Shown here: positions 26,001 through 39,448 of the stretch, in pieces
Position numbering within the stretch: position 1 is the stretch's first letter
How the letters are laid out: each line of letters starts with the position of its first letter
Assembly (NCBI GenBank): GCA_004369085.1
Contig: ML210148.1
Coordinates: 180,977 to 244,976 of the forward strand
Origin: Coprinopsis marcescibilis
Taxonomy: Eukaryota > Basidiomycota > Agaricomycetes > Agaricales > Psathyrellaceae
Reading direction: 5' to 3'
DNA length: 64,000 nt
Made by a program: the position numbers and the translations under genes
Notes under the pieces: model-generated
The model's database searches: none
Told to the model about the DNA's origin: nothing
The model's input: only the letters and a program-made list of their open reading frames with translations

Positions 26001-26798
26001 CCCAAGTTCAAGCCTGTGTTCCGACACTTTTTCACGGAGAAACACCGCAATCCTGTCCTCTGGTTCTCCACCCGCTTGCGGTACACTCGCAGCGTCGCGA
26101 CCAACTCGATTGTTGGACACATTCTAGGCCTCGGCGACCGCCACACCTCCAACATCCTCATGGACAACTCGACTGGAGAGGTGATTCACATCGATCTTGG
26201 AATCGCCTTTGATCAGGTGTGTGATCAAGTAACGCAATCTCGTCATGCAACGTGTGTTTTGACCACAGGGTGATTTAGGGTAAACTCTTACCTATACCAG
26301 AGCTCGTGCCCTTCCGTCTCACACGGGATGTCGTCGATGGAATGGGGACATCGGGAACACAAGGTGTCTTCCAGCGCTGCGCAGAAGAAACATTGCGAGT
26401 GCTGAGAGACGGGTCGGATATTATAATGACCGTTCTGGAGGTGTTCAAGCATGACCCCTTGCACTCATGGTGTGTTTATGGTCGCGTTCTTAACCTGGAA
26501 GCACACTGCTAATTTATGTGATAGGACTGCGAGTGAGATCAAGATCCGGCGTGTGCAAGATGCACCCCCACAAACCCCTGTCAGCGAGACCAATGCTGCT
26601 CGGACAGTGGATCTTGGTATCGGCATCGACATGACCAGTGGCACTGCACAAGAATCCGCCGACCGCGCATTAAGTTCGGTCGCGCGCAAACTAGACAAAT
26701 CGCTCAGCGTCGAATCTACAGTCAACGAGCTCATCGCGGACGCCACAGACGTCACAAAGCTTGGTCAGATTTACTGTGGATGGGCGCCACATATGTAG
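17025..26798 (+). CDS. TEL1: TEL1/ATM-type PI3-kinase-like protein kinase
   Basis: Tel1/ATM is a nuclear Ser/Thr kinase recruited to double-strand breaks and telomeres, signalling repair and checkpoint arrest. Twelve exons give about 3,046 residues: 17025-17041, 17142-18387, 18438-19904, 19954-20783, 20836-23886, 23938-24313, 24370-24924, 24972-25568, 25621-25838, 25898-26216, 26279-26469, 26525-26798. An N-terminal TAN-like motif ([16 protein letters not shown]) is followed by HEAT-repeat solenoid, a FAT region including [20 protein letters not shown], and the kinase from about residue 2650. Kinase motifs are the catalytic loop [11 protein letters not shown], the activation start [11 protein letters not shown] and [18 protein letters not shown] tail ([20 protein letters not shown]) ends at GWAPHM. 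The size matches ATM (about 3,050) more than yeast Tel1 (2,787). The 17-nt first exon is the least certain part: nearby acceptors give stops, and only the one ending at 17141 keeps frame. A charged low-complexity stretch at about 22400-22510 ([19 protein letters not shown]) interrupts the solenoid. Confidence 0.94.
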
Positions 26799-27652
26799 TG
26801 ATATGATTTACCGTTTTTCCTTCCGCCTCGTTTTATTGTCTGCCAGATACACTTTGTACCAACTTCATACTTATGCCCTAGCTTTCCACGACATGCTTTC
26901 CTTCTAGTTATCAATTTAAAGTGAAATAGCAATAGCAATCTGTACTATACACATCGTTAACGGACAGCGTCTTTTTTCAAGGAACAGATTTTTTTTTAAC
27001 TTCCGAGAGCAAGGGGGAGGGAGAGCCGGTGAAACAATTGTGGATTACAAGGGGTTATTGTGTATAAAAAGGGGGGAATTGAAACGACGACGAAGATTTG
27101 AGTGGGTACAAATGCACACTATCGACTGGACTTGGCAGTGTGGCCAGATGAGGTGGGATGTCACGTCTTCCTTCTATAAAACGACCAATTGGAAAGACAA
27201 CAGATAAGTAGGCACAGATGTAGCATAAATGTCCACAATTTTCGTGTCGAGTTGGGTTGGGGCGAACGCTGCGTATGTTGAAAGGTTGTCGAAAAGGGGG
27301 GTAACGTTGTAGTGATGATGAAGAAGAGTAAGCAACAAATCGCAAGCGAACAAAGAAAAAAAAAGTCAACAACAGGACGGAATACAAAATTCAAAAAAAG
27401 AAAATGGAATATAAACCAGTCAAATCCTCGAGCTGTAAGCTCGTAGAGGTGTAATGAGAAAGAAGACAAGAGGTGAAGAATGGATATTATTGTAGTTTGC
27501 CAAGGAATGGAGATACGGGAAGAAATGCGCCTTGTTAAGGGTGGATTGATAGATGGGTGGCGGCGAGGTGACACAAGTGCTGCCCATGGAAAAGAATCAG
27601 AGGAGACTCGTGGAAAATCGCGGGTGAAGAGCTTTGAGCTGAAGGGAGCCTT
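26799..27652. other. Convergent 3' intergenic region, TEL1 and STE20
   Basis: About 850 bp between convergent stop codons, containing A- and T-rich tracts (for example runs of T at about 26989 and A at about 27357). ORFs here are compositional accidents (Phe/Leu-rich) without a domain. Confidence 0.5.
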
Positions 27653-30277
<2,625 letters not shown>

Positions 30278-30417
30278 TTCATCAAATTAACCACCGACGG
30301 CGACGCGTCCAGGGCAGCGCTAAACACTTGAGGCGGATACCGATTGCAAAAATTCCTTTCTCCGCCACCAGATATCAATGATCGCCACCAATCCTCACGG
30401 TCACGACGGCCTTTGAG

Positions 30418-30470
30418 ACGATGACGACGACGACGACGACGAAGACGAAGACAATATCAACGACGACGAG
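30418..30470. repeat. GAC/GAA trinucleotide repeat
   Basis: A run of GACGAC units with some GAA units upstream of the STE20 start codon. It is simple sequence, outside any coding frame that I support, and lies about 140 bp upstream of the STE20 ATG in the promoter region. Confidence 0.7.
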
Positions 30471-31620
30471 AATGGCGACAAATACGCAGCTAGCGAAAGG
30501 ACGATGATGGGAAAGAATCAAGTTCTGCTGGTCATCCCTGCCTCAACATATTTGCTGACAGTCACAGCCTCCCATAACCTCGAGTTTACAGGACAGCTTT
30601 AATTTCCGCTAACAATAGGAAGCCCTAGCCAACAATCTGATTCCTATCGACAACTTCTGTCTAGCAACAGTCCTGATTGTTCCCAGTTCTACCTTGTTGT
30701 GGCTCACTGCTAGTCCTGACACCATTTACTTGCAGCTAGCCCGAACAAGGACTCCATGAGCTTTCGAATCCCTCTGTTCCTGAAGCTTGACCACCTCCAG
30801 AGCTTGATGAACCTCAAATAGAGCTTCGATTCCACTTCTCGTCCACATGGGGCTGTCTCCAGCAGGCTTTCAAATCCCGCGACCACCGAAACCCCATGGA
30901 TCCGATGAACTCGACTGTGTTAGCCTATACGCCAGCCACACTTTAACTCTAGGCGACAGTTAATATTCCAAGCGAGCTTGACTTGACAGCACAAAAGGTC
31001 CACTCAATCTCCATTCCACCAGCGTGGTCCTTCTCAACACCGGAGCTACCAGTCCTTTGTGCGAGCACCTCCGTTCTCGCAGAAGTGGCCAATTACGATC
31101 AGAATAACTCTCCATCTATCTCGCAGCTTGTGGCTTTGGTGGCAGGACCTCTTTCAACACACTACATAAGGCCAGGTTTGCATCTGCATCTGATTACCAC
31201 CGATGGTCTTCTACGACACTCCACCATTATCACCCCGTCGTTGATATTTGCACCAGCCAAGGGATTTGTTCTAACGACAAACACACGAATTCCTGACTAG
31301 GTTTGATACAACTCGTTGCGAATCCACCAAAGATACCCGAACTCGCTCCCGCTTTTCGGGTCTGTTGTTGTCGATACTACCATCTCTCCTCTGGTCAAGC
31401 ACGACGATCTCCAGTATAGACATCATCACGGTTTCTCAACCCACAGCTATCTTCGGCCAAATCATCTTATGCTCTTAACCCAGCCCATTCGTGTTTGAAA
31501 TCGAGTATCAAAGTCGCTGCAAGTTCCACAATCACGGTTGCAACTCTCCAATCCTCATCCGAAGTGCGCGAGCACAGACACTCACCGACCCAGTCGCCAA
31601 TCTCTTCAGAAAAAGTCGAC

Positions 31621-31836
31621 ATGTCCGCCGGCAATCGCCCCCTACCCCGATTACAGCGCCAGGGAGGTCTAGCCGTGCCACGGTACGAAGACCCTGACTT
31701 TCCACCTTCCGATGACGACTCGGAGTGGGAATCCGACGACCGCCATACTCTCGACTCTAACGCAACCCGACGGGTACGCAAAAAGCGGCACCTCTACGAC
31801 CTCCGGCATGCCTTTCTATCGCATGTCTCTCCATAG
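31621..31836 (+). CDS. Possible small hypothetical protein, 71 residues
   Basis: An ATG at 31621 opens 71 codons ending at a TAG. The product is charged: an arginine-rich start (RPLPRLQRQGG), an acidic middle (DPDFPPSDDDSEWESDD) and a basic end (TRRVRKKRHLYDLRH). The frame is open further upstream but without an ATG. I recognise no family. Its acidic-then-basic layout is not typical of random open frames, but the length is within chance. It could be a coding fragment of a spliced gene whose other exons I could not place. Confidence 0.25.
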   Translation: MSAGNRPLPRLQRQGGLAVPRYEDPDFPPSDDDSEWESDDRHTLDSNATRRVRKKRHLYDLRHAFLSHVSP

Positions 31837-32995
31837 CCATCGCTAACCGTATACTTTTACTTGAAAACTCGAGCTTGAATATTCCTGCACTAAACGGCTG
31901 CCTTGAGCTTCAGGCACAGGTACCAAGGAACCATCGCGGAGATGGTAACGCGTTGCAAGGCAACAGCAACGCGCGTGGCTATTTGACTTTCTTTCTTATG
32001 AAGAAGCGTTTACAGGCGTTTACGAATTTATGTACGACTGCACGAACCCGTTATGAAATTTGGATTCCTTGCCTTACCCTTCCGCTGGATACCCCTTGCC
32101 ACCAGTGCGGCTCTTCATTTCTCACGTTAAATTTGCTTGGATACTCATCGCCATGACGAAAGCAACCGGCGTGATATTCTTTGGCGGCCAGCGGCTTTAT
32201 TTTCAGCGTGTAGTACAAGTAGGTATGCGTACCTCGAGGCTTGCAGTGGTACGGACTGGCTGCAGTTATTCCCACCCAGAGTGCATCCAACACCCGTTAT
32301 CTTTCGATATTCGCGGCGGTGACTTGCAATTTGAATTTTGATGAGCGCCCAAGTTGAAAGCCGATGAAAAGGGGCTAAGCCCAATAGGCGCTTAATTTAG
32401 AGCACCCGGGACCAGGCTCATCCAATTTAGATCGGAATAGACATGAACCTACACGACAACTAGATGTGTGCCACCACGTTGGGCGCCTCTCTGAACCGAT
32501 AAACACAGTTTCTTTTGACAATTTCGGGTGCAGCTTCAATTGATATTTGACATAGAGTAGATAAAGAACAGTAAGTATAGTAGCCAGCCTTTGGTAGGGA
32601 TCCGTCAAGTGGCAGTAGTATGCCAGTATGCGGGCCCTGTGTTGACCAAGTATAGCGCTGACGGCGGGAACACTTTTAGAATACGATACGATACAAGCCC
32701 TGCAAAAGCGGCGAAAAAAGATGGAATGAGAACAAGCTGGAGACTACGAGACGAGGATAAGGAAGCGGTGGATGCACTATGGGTGGCGAAGTAGCACAGA
32801 CGTCAAGGTTAAGCAAAAGAAAAACGTTAGAACACCATTCGTTAGGAAGTTTAAATGAGCACCGATGGGAGCACTTCACAGGGAAAGGTCGCATGGAGTA
32901 AAAGTAAGAAACCAGAATGGCAGCAACACGGATTGAAAACCCCCGATGCCATTGCACGGAAGCTGAATTTGAAAGCTTCAAATTGGCCAACTTTC

Positions 32996-35019
32996 TTATC
33001 CGCTGGCCCCTTCGTCGAAGTCGTCACTATCGTCATCGTCATCCTCGCACCACGGCCATTCGTCCTCCTCTTCTGAATCGTCGGAATCGTCGGAATCGTC
33101 GGAATCCTCTTCTTCTGAATTGTAATCCTCCCAGTCGCTGTCGCCATCTTGACCCTCTTCGACAACTTCCAGAACGCTGTCTGTGACAGGGTGTTCATCG
33201 CAGCGAACCTCCTTGACAAGCATTCTGAGATCGGCTACGTCCTTTCGAGTGAGATCGTTGCATTCAACAAGCTCCAGGTATGAAAGAACGGATCCGGCCT
33301 CCTTTCGCAGTCGAAGGGCTTTGCAGAGGACTAGCTCTTGGTGCACCTTCTTCCTCCTTGAACTGCGGCTCTCCCTATGAAGTCTTGTTCCCTCGAAAGC
33401 AAGGGTTTTCAGCCGAGGAAGCCTTGTAACGTTGGCCTGTGGCACTGGATTGCTAGTACTACCCTGGGTTTTCACCCTGGCTAGCCCAGGATCGCTGACG
33501 AGTGAGTTCAGAAAATATGAAGGGTTGGCAGAGCGTTTGAAAGCCAGTGTTTCGAGGGATAGAAGTCGGTTGAAGTTCTGCTCCCAGATCTCGCCCTGGA
33601 CGTACGTATCGCATTTGAATACCCTAGTAGCCTGCGACGCCAAGATACCAATCGTGTCTGAGTCCCAATTGCTTCGTTCTGGGTATGTAAGACGGACGGA
33701 TATTGTCAATCTTGGAGGCTGAGCCCAACCATTCGTCATATTCTCCCAGGACATTTCCCGAAGCGCCAATTCATCCCGCCATCCATGAATCTCCGCCCTT
33801 TTGCGAAGTGGGTTGTAAGACACAAGAATACTGGCGAAAGTGAGTGCGGTTTCTCTGGAGACTTTGCCTTTTTTCCTGCCAGACTGCGGCACCAAACCTT
33901 GCCCGACAGCGCCGAAGAGCTTAAGAAGATGGTCGCGGGTGGCTTCTCCGAGCTTGGTGGGTGCTATCGACACTGATGTCGATGCTGGAATGAAGATCCG
34001 TTGCATGAAATCGCGGCAAAGAGTCCAAGTGTCTTCCAAGTGCAATTTCTCGAGCCGGTTTAATGATACAATTTTTGAGCTCGAGCTTGTGGGTTTCGCA
34101 GGTCCTTTTCCGTCTCCGGCCTTGGAAAGTGTGTATAAGAGGTTCAAGCATTGTAGATTCGGAATTCCGGCAAGCATCCCAAGCAAATGATCCAGTGAAG
34201 ATGTGGAAGTGAAAGTGACTGAGATGAGGCTCAAATGTACTAGGTTTGAGAGAAGGGCTGGATCTAGCTTGGAGATGCTGCAGCATTCGAGCCGAAGCCG
34301 TTGTAGCATTGGCGCGTCTCCGGCAAAAGGTCGAGCGGGGAATTGAAGTGGGACTTCGTGTGGCAAATTGCACTGTGCGTCCTCGTCGTACGAATCTTGG
34401 CATTTAACTTTGAACGTGGAAAGGTGGGGGGCAGGGGTCTCCAAAATGGCTTGGAAATCAGCCAGATCCGGTGTTGCGGCTGCCCTGGAGCGACCGATGG
34501 AAACCTTTTCGTTCACGTCGGCAAACTCCAGGTGTTTTACTCTGCTATTTTCCACTAGAGCCTTGTAGATGGGAGATGACTTGCTTTTTTCGTTGAATTT
34601 GATCGAGGAAGGAGTGACTCTGACGGACAGCAATGCGTCCTTTGAACGTTCGAGCATGTTGTTGACCCAGGAGTCCTTGTAAGTTGTGTTGATAATGGAC
34701 CAAAGCCCCAAGTCCTCCAAGGCAACCTGTCGCCAGTACCGGCATACTTGCGCCACGCTTAGCCACCCTCTCGAGGTCGACCTGCGTATTTGAAAGTGCG
34801 TGTGCATTGCTTGCAAGTCCCTCACGATGCGGAATATCTGTGAGAGGACATCGGGGCTTAGGCTCGATACTGGTAGCAACTTGTTTCGAACAAATGCGAT
34901 TGCGTGGAGATAATCGTCAACTTCCCTCCTCGTCTCCTCTATCTGATCGAGGGACATGAGGTGGGATTTCTGTTCAACAGAAGAGCAAAACATTTCGACT
35001 GTCGCTTCCATGGACATGG
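32996..35019 (-). CDS. F-box-like protein with acidic tail, copy 1
   Basis: A single-exon frame of about 674 residues. After a helical lead (SVEQKSHLMSLDQIEETRRE) an F-box-like segment reads LLPVSSLSPDVLSQIFRIVR and then VAQVCRYWRQVALEDLGLW. A long leucine-rich-repeat-like region follows (for example HLSLISVTFTSTSSLDHLL and LQCLNLLYTLS). F-box proteins are substrate adaptors of SCF ubiquitin ligases; the binding target is unknown. The last 60 residues are an extreme Asp/Glu/Ser tail (DSDDSDDSDDSEEEDEWPW) encoded partly by a 9-bp repeat at about 33075-33117. It is the first of three tandem same-strand paralogues. The start is set at 35019; the next ATG at 35013 (MEATVEMF) aligns equally well with the paralogues. 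The frame continues upstream only through a GTG. Confidence 0.85.
33075..33117. repeat. 9-bp tandem repeat inside F-box gene
   Basis: Repeats of GGAATCGTC on the plus strand, encoding DDS units in the acidic tail of the minus-strand F-box-like gene. Copy number of such a repeat is expected to vary between strains. Confidence 0.75.
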
Positions 35020-35262
35020 TAATGAACCGAGTCCCTGTATTCACGAGATCTGTTCAGAGCCTTGTAGAATGCAAGGCGTTCTAACGTTGCTCACCGTCCA
35101 AGCAGATACTTGATGATGGTGGGAGTTCGTTAACTTGGGTGTTTGGCAATGTTACACAAATCAGGGTCAACACTGACATGGACGCCACGTGCACATATGT
35201 TATTTGTTATTGCGTTCTTTCACGATAGGTAACCTAATAATCGCCCAGATCCTTATCCGAGT

Positions 35263-37041
35263 TCACTCGTATTTATCACGATATACTTCACCAACGACAT
35301 CGTTAAGCGATACAACATCCGCAGAAGTGACACCCGAGCAAGATCGAAACTCCAACCTGGATAGCATGTACCCAGCTTCTTTCCGCAGCTGTAGGAACTT
35401 GTACAGCGGCCATTCAACTACATCGTCTCCCACCTCCTTGTTTCGCATTGTCCTGAAGTACATTCCTTTGTTTCGCATTGACCCGAAGTACATTTCTTCA
35501 AAGATGAGGGTTTTCAGCTGAGGAAAGCGGGTGGTCTTGGTTTCTGTTTCCGAATCAGTGGACCCAAAGCTTCCGCGATCGGCAATGATTGAATTCATGA
35601 CCTCGTGCAAACGATTGTCGCTACAGGTGATTATGAGGGTGTGAATGAAGGGCAGCAGGCTGAGGTATGTCCAGGTCCCGACGTCCAAGTTATGCCCACA
35701 GTTGAGAATGCGAGTTGCTTGGATAGGGAATGATTTGATGTTGGCTAATTCTGCTTCTACGTTGTCTTGACGGTCGTCCTGCATTATCGCCAACCTTGGA
35801 AGTTTTCCGGTGTCAAGAGCATTGTTAAATAGGGCTTGGGGTGGAAGGCATTCGAACCAGCCACGAATTTCCCCGCAACTGATCGATACACTTTGGAATT
35901 GTGGGACAGAGGACTCTGAGGACGTTGTTGTTGCGGAGGGAGTCAAATCCAGTGCAAGCTTGCCGAATTCGATATATTGCTCCGATGTGAGCCTGTTTCC
36001 ATGCGCTTCAATGCGTATGGCTGCTGACAGTGGCACCGTAATTCCCCGCAAAAAATCGCGACAAGTCGTCCACGAGTCTATTAGCTGAAGCCGCTTGAGA
36101 GCTCGCAGCTCGACCTTGTTCGTCATCGTCCGATTGAGGAGGTCTTCGTACTTGAATTTCAGGCGTCCCGAAAGGGACCATGCAAGGTTGAGATATTGCA
36201 GGTTTGGCATCGTCTCCAGGACCTGGAAGATATGGATGAGAGGGAAGGGATGGATTAACTCGACCGAGAAAAGGTCAAAGTCCACGATGTTGGAGAGGAT
36301 ATTTGGATCGAAGCAGGTCCTGCAACATGAAAGGTTGATGCGTCGCAACATGGGAGCATCTGATTGAAAAGGTTGAAGTACTGGTAAAGGCCTGCACCCA
36401 TGGCAGGGTTCCTGGACTGGTTCAGAATCTTCACAAGGCTCGATTTCGAGTGAAGTGAGATGGGGAGCAGGATTCTTCATAATCCCTTCAAGAATTTCGG
36501 CTGCTCTGCGTTCCTCCCATTTCTCGCTGATTACAATTTCCCCGACCCTACTCCCATCGATCAGAGCCTTGAAGATCTTCGATTTTCTCCTGTTGCGGTA
36601 TGTTAGCGAGCGAGGCGTTACACGGATGGACAGCAGTGCATCCCTGGATCTTTCCAGCATTGCGTTTATCCATTCGTCGCTGTCTTCGGTGTCGAGCATG
36701 GTCCAGAACTTGGGATCGTCCATTGTGATCTGTCTCCAGTACTTGCATACTTGGGACACCCGGAACCAGTACTTGGAGCGTTCTATGTGACCGGGAGGGG
36801 TAGGGCCGCCCCAAATGTCCGAATTCATGAACGATCCTGGTGATTCACGCCTGGCAATATAAAAGATTTTTGACAAGATTTCAGGGGGCAATCGTGACAC
36901 AGGGAGTAGTCTGTTTCTGACGAAGATTAGGCTTGCTAAGTAGGCGTCGAGTTCTTCTTGCGTTTCTTTCTTCTGAGCACCAGTCAGCAGAGGTAGCTGG
37001 TGCTCAACCGAAGAGCAGAGGGTCTTGACAGCGGCCTGCAT
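35263..37041 (-). CDS. F-box-like protein, copy 2
   Basis: A single-exon frame of 592 residues beginning MQAAVKTLCSSVEHQLPLL, clearly related to the first copy. The F-box-like core reads LLPVSRLPPEILSKIFYIAR and VSQVCKYWRQITMDDPKFW, followed by DSDEWINAMLERSRDALLS, which has a close match in copy 1 (NMLERSKDALLSVRVT). The rest is leucine-rich and repeat-like (ILSNIVDFDLFSVELIHPF, MPNLQYLNLAWSLSGRL). Unlike the other two copies it has no acidic tail and ends at DVVGEVYRDKYE. A cysteine-rich patch (ISCGEIRG and CCRTCFDP) is not a known motif. Role in SCF ligase targeting is inferred from the F-box only. Confidence 0.85.
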   Translation of the reverse strand: MQAAVKTLCSSVEHQLPLLTGAQKKETQEELDAYLASLIFVRNRLLPVSRLPPEILSKIFYIARRESPGSFMNSDIWGGPTPPGHIERSKYWFRVSQVCKYWRQITMDDPKFWTMLDTEDSDEWINAMLERSRDALLSIRVTPRSLTYRNRRKSKIFKALIDGSRVGEIVISEKWEERRAAEILEGIMKNPAPHLTSLEIEPCEDSEPVQEPCHGCRPLPVLQPFQSDAPMLRRINLSCCRTCFDPNILSNIVDFDLFSVELIHPFPLIHIFQVLETMPNLQYLNLAWSLSGRLKFKYEDLLNRTMTNKVELRALKRLQLIDSWTTCRDFLRGITVPLSAAIRIEAHGNRLTSEQYIEFGKLALDLTPSATTTSSESSVPQFQSVSISCGEIRGWFECLPPQALFNNALDTGKLPRLAIMQDDRQDNVEAELANIKSFPIQATRILNCGHNLDVGTWTYLSLLPFIHTLIITCSDNRLHEVMNSIIADRGSFGSTDSETETKTTRFPQLKTLIFEEMYFGSMRNKGMYFRTMRNKEVGDDVVEWPLYKFLQLRKEAGYMLSRLEFRSCSGVTSADVVSLNDVVGEVYRDKYE

Positions 37042-37344
37042 GGTTGACTTTGTCTAGATACGAAGGGTCATGGTGAAGGTTATGCTATATGTTATGCATT
37101 TGTAACCTTGACTTACGGCGGTGGTGCGGTTGGCAGTGGTGGTGGTGGTAGTGGTGATAAGATAGGATAAGGCAGCGTGCATCTTCTATGGCTGTATGGT
37201 ATGGCGCATAACATTAATTGTTTGGTCGACTACCTAAGAATAACTCACTCAGTCTGGGGATTATCGATTATCGATCATCCAACGTTTACAAACTCGAACA
37301 GGCTAGATGTAGTATACTACACATGATATAATAGCAAGATACAG
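37042..37344. other. Spacer between F-box copies with GTG repeat
   Basis: A 303-bp spacer holding a GGTGGT/GTGGTG simple repeat at about 37127-37158 and the short direct repeat ATTATCGATTATCGAT at about 37260. No coding frame is supported. Confidence 0.5.
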
Positions 37345-39261
37345 TCAATACGAATTGTCAGAAGTGGAACTATTTGGGCCAAACTGTTCGTCCGAAGAGC
37401 TTGACGGCAGCTCCCCATCTTCCGAATCGTCTGTGGAGCTTTCAGAAGAGTCCGAGTCCGAGTCCGAGTCAACAGAGGATTCCAAGTCCGGCTCGTCATA
37501 AAGAGAAAGGCCGTCCCACAAGATCTCATTAACCACCGGGCGCAAGCGGTCAACATCGGTTTGACTGACGTTCCGACACCCAAGTAGTTCCAAGCGAGTC
37601 AACACGGAACCAGTTTTTTTCCGCATTCGGAACGCGTTGAGTAGAACGTGGCTGAGCTGGTCTTCTAAGGGAAGGTCCCCACCCATGTCCATTCCGTCGA
37701 GAACTAGCGTTTTAAGGTGAGGGAAGCGAGTAACACATGGTCTACTGTCTTGACGATTGGAGCGGGGGGCCTGCGTAAACCCGTACTTGGTCTTTCGGAG
37801 ACTTTCCATGCCGGAATCGTGCAGCAAAATCTCTGCCAGGTCGTACTCGTCTGAGTTGGCAACAATCAGAGTGCTGACAACAGGGAGGAGACTGAAGTGG
37901 TCCGCCCAAAGATTTTTGAAATTGAATTTAAATGAGCTGGTTCGAAGAGTCTTGGTTGCGTGGAGCGGAAAGGCTGTTATAGCGTCACGGTGGCTTGTTG
38001 TAGTCAATGTGTCGTCGAGGATAATTTGTATTCTCGGGATCTTGGGGTGCCGAGCCATTATGGATAGCTCTTGTGGGGGAACGTCTTCTGTCCATCCCCA
38101 GATCTCTGTCCTGGCGTTGGTTGGCGTGAAGATCGACACAGTTAAGTACGGAGAAGGAGAAAGGGTTTCTTGAGCATTGAGGGGACGAGGACTCAATGCC
38201 TGAGCGTGTGAAATGAGCTGCGAGAAGTCCCTCGCAGTATGTTGGCGCCGATACCCGAATTCTGCTATCGCCTCGTCAGCGCAAACCGAGATGATCAGGG
38301 CTGTCGAGGGAGGTACCGAGATGGCACTGATGAACTTGGAGCACAAGAGGCAGGTATCCTTTACAGACAACTGCTTCAACTGCTGCAGCGAAGTTTGGGG
38401 TCGGGAGCGCCACGTTATTGGAGTCTTGGGAAGAGACCATTGGAGGTTCAGATACTCCAAGTTGGACATATCTTCAAATGCAACAAGGAGGTTCTCCATG
38501 GAAAAGGATGGGGCAAACGTTACCGAAGACAAGCCCAAAACCACGACGTTCCGAATGAAGGTGGGATTGGACTGGAGTTTGCACCGGGCCAGATGCAAAC
38601 GACGCAAAGCTGGAGCTGAGCCACCGAATGGCTTTTCGGGGAAGGTAAAGTATGGTTTACGGGTGCGTGAGTAAACGTGGCCTAGCCTTTCGAAGTGTAT
38701 TTGGAGTGTTTTGAGATGTTGACCAGAGCTGGACAAGAATTTCTTCAGAATGTTGTTGTTACTATAATCAGCATGTCGGTGTCCTAGCTTGAAAACGAGA
38801 GTTTCAATCCTGCTTCCGGACCTGAACGTTGAGAACAGGGGTGTTCGTGGACCAAACGTTAACCTGAATGCCTGGGACTTCGTTGTGAGGGAGATCAGGG
38901 AGTTCCTGGAGCGCTTAAGTAGCTCACTGGCACATCGATATCCATCCTCCGTATCGATTGTTGCCCACAATCCGGAGTCATCCAATGCGATGTGTCTCCA
39001 GGCCCGACAGACTTGAGCAACGCGCATCCATGATTTCCTTCCCTTGCTGTTACTATATCGGCAGGAGTCTCTGAGAACATAGAATATCTTGGAAAGGAGC
39101 TCCGGAGGTAGGTGGAGAATAGGAGTAAGCCTGTTCATAAGCGAGTTGAGTGTGTTTATGCACGCATCGATTTGTTTCTGCGTCTTTCTGCTTTCTGCAA
39201 TTGTTGTGCCGTGACAGTGCTGCTCGACCTGGGCAAGAAAAGTCTCAATGCTCTTCTCCAT
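37345..39261 (-). CDS. F-box-like protein with Ser/Asp tail, copy 3
   Basis: A single-exon frame; from the ATG at 39261 it gives 638 residues starting MEKSIETFLAQVEQH, which aligns with the starts of the two neighbours. An in-frame ATG at 39336 would add 25 residues. The F-box-like core is LTPILHLPPELLSKIFYVLR and VAQVCRAWRHIALDDSGLW, followed by ELLKRSRNSLISL and leucine-rich repeats. The C-terminus is Ser/Asp-rich (SSVDSDSDSDSSESSTDDSE). The three copies share order, strand and intronless structure, so they most likely arose by tandem duplication. Only 187 bp separate this start from the divergent SEC28 start. Confidence 0.85.
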   Translation of the reverse strand: MEKSIETFLAQVEQHCHGTTIAESRKTQKQIDACINTLNSLMNRLTPILHLPPELLSKIFYVLRDSCRYSNSKGRKSWMRVAQVCRAWRHIALDDSGLWATIDTEDGYRCASELLKRSRNSLISLTTKSQAFRLTFGPRTPLFSTFRSGSRIETLVFKLGHRHADYSNNNILKKFLSSSGQHLKTLQIHFERLGHVYSRTRKPYFTFPEKPFGGSAPALRRLHLARCKLQSNPTFIRNVVVLGLSSVTFAPSFSMENLLVAFEDMSNLEYLNLQWSLPKTPITWRSRPQTSLQQLKQLSVKDTCLLCSKFISAISVPPSTALIISVCADEAIAEFGYRRQHTARDFSQLISHAQALSPRPLNAQETLSPSPYLTVSIFTPTNARTEIWGWTEDVPPQELSIMARHPKIPRIQIILDDTLTTTSHRDAITAFPLHATKTLRTSSFKFNFKNLWADHFSLLPVVSTLIVANSDEYDLAEILLHDSGMESLRKTKYGFTQAPRSNRQDSRPCVTRFPHLKTLVLDGMDMGGDLPLEDQLSHVLLNAFRMRKKTGSVLTRLELLGCRNVSQTDVDRLRPVVNEILWDGLSLYDEPDLESSVDSDSDSDSSESSTDDSEDGELPSSSSDEQFGPNSSTSDNSY

Positions 39262-39448
39262 GGCCTTTTGAAGATTCGAGCGTTGCAAGTCGAGACTTGT
39301 CGCAGGTCTGTCAATGCAGAACGGCAGCAAGCGCATTAGGCTTGGCGTGATGCAATTCTTTGCGTCAGCGAGAATTGTCAGCTGACACGCTGCACGTTCA
39401 CTGAGCAGCCAGCATCCATGAACACTGCGTCTCTCCTTTTGCTTCACA

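Larger units (their letters stand above)
30278..32995. other. Gene-poor stretch of 2.7 kb
   Basis: No conserved protein could be built here. It holds a GAC/GAA-rich short tandem repeat at about 30418-30470, pyrimidine-rich sequence with many CAG acceptor-like sites to 31600, one weak small ORF (31621-31836, listed separately), and AT-rich sequence beyond 32000. It probably contains the STE20 promoter at its left end and the 3' end of the first F-box gene at its right end. A spliced non-coding or small-protein transcript is possible but not shown. Confidence 0.45.

Noticed and set aside
30983..31300. Plus-strand ORF of 105 codons
   Set aside because: It starts only with TTG, has no domain and sits in pyrimidine-rich sequence likely to be untranslated.
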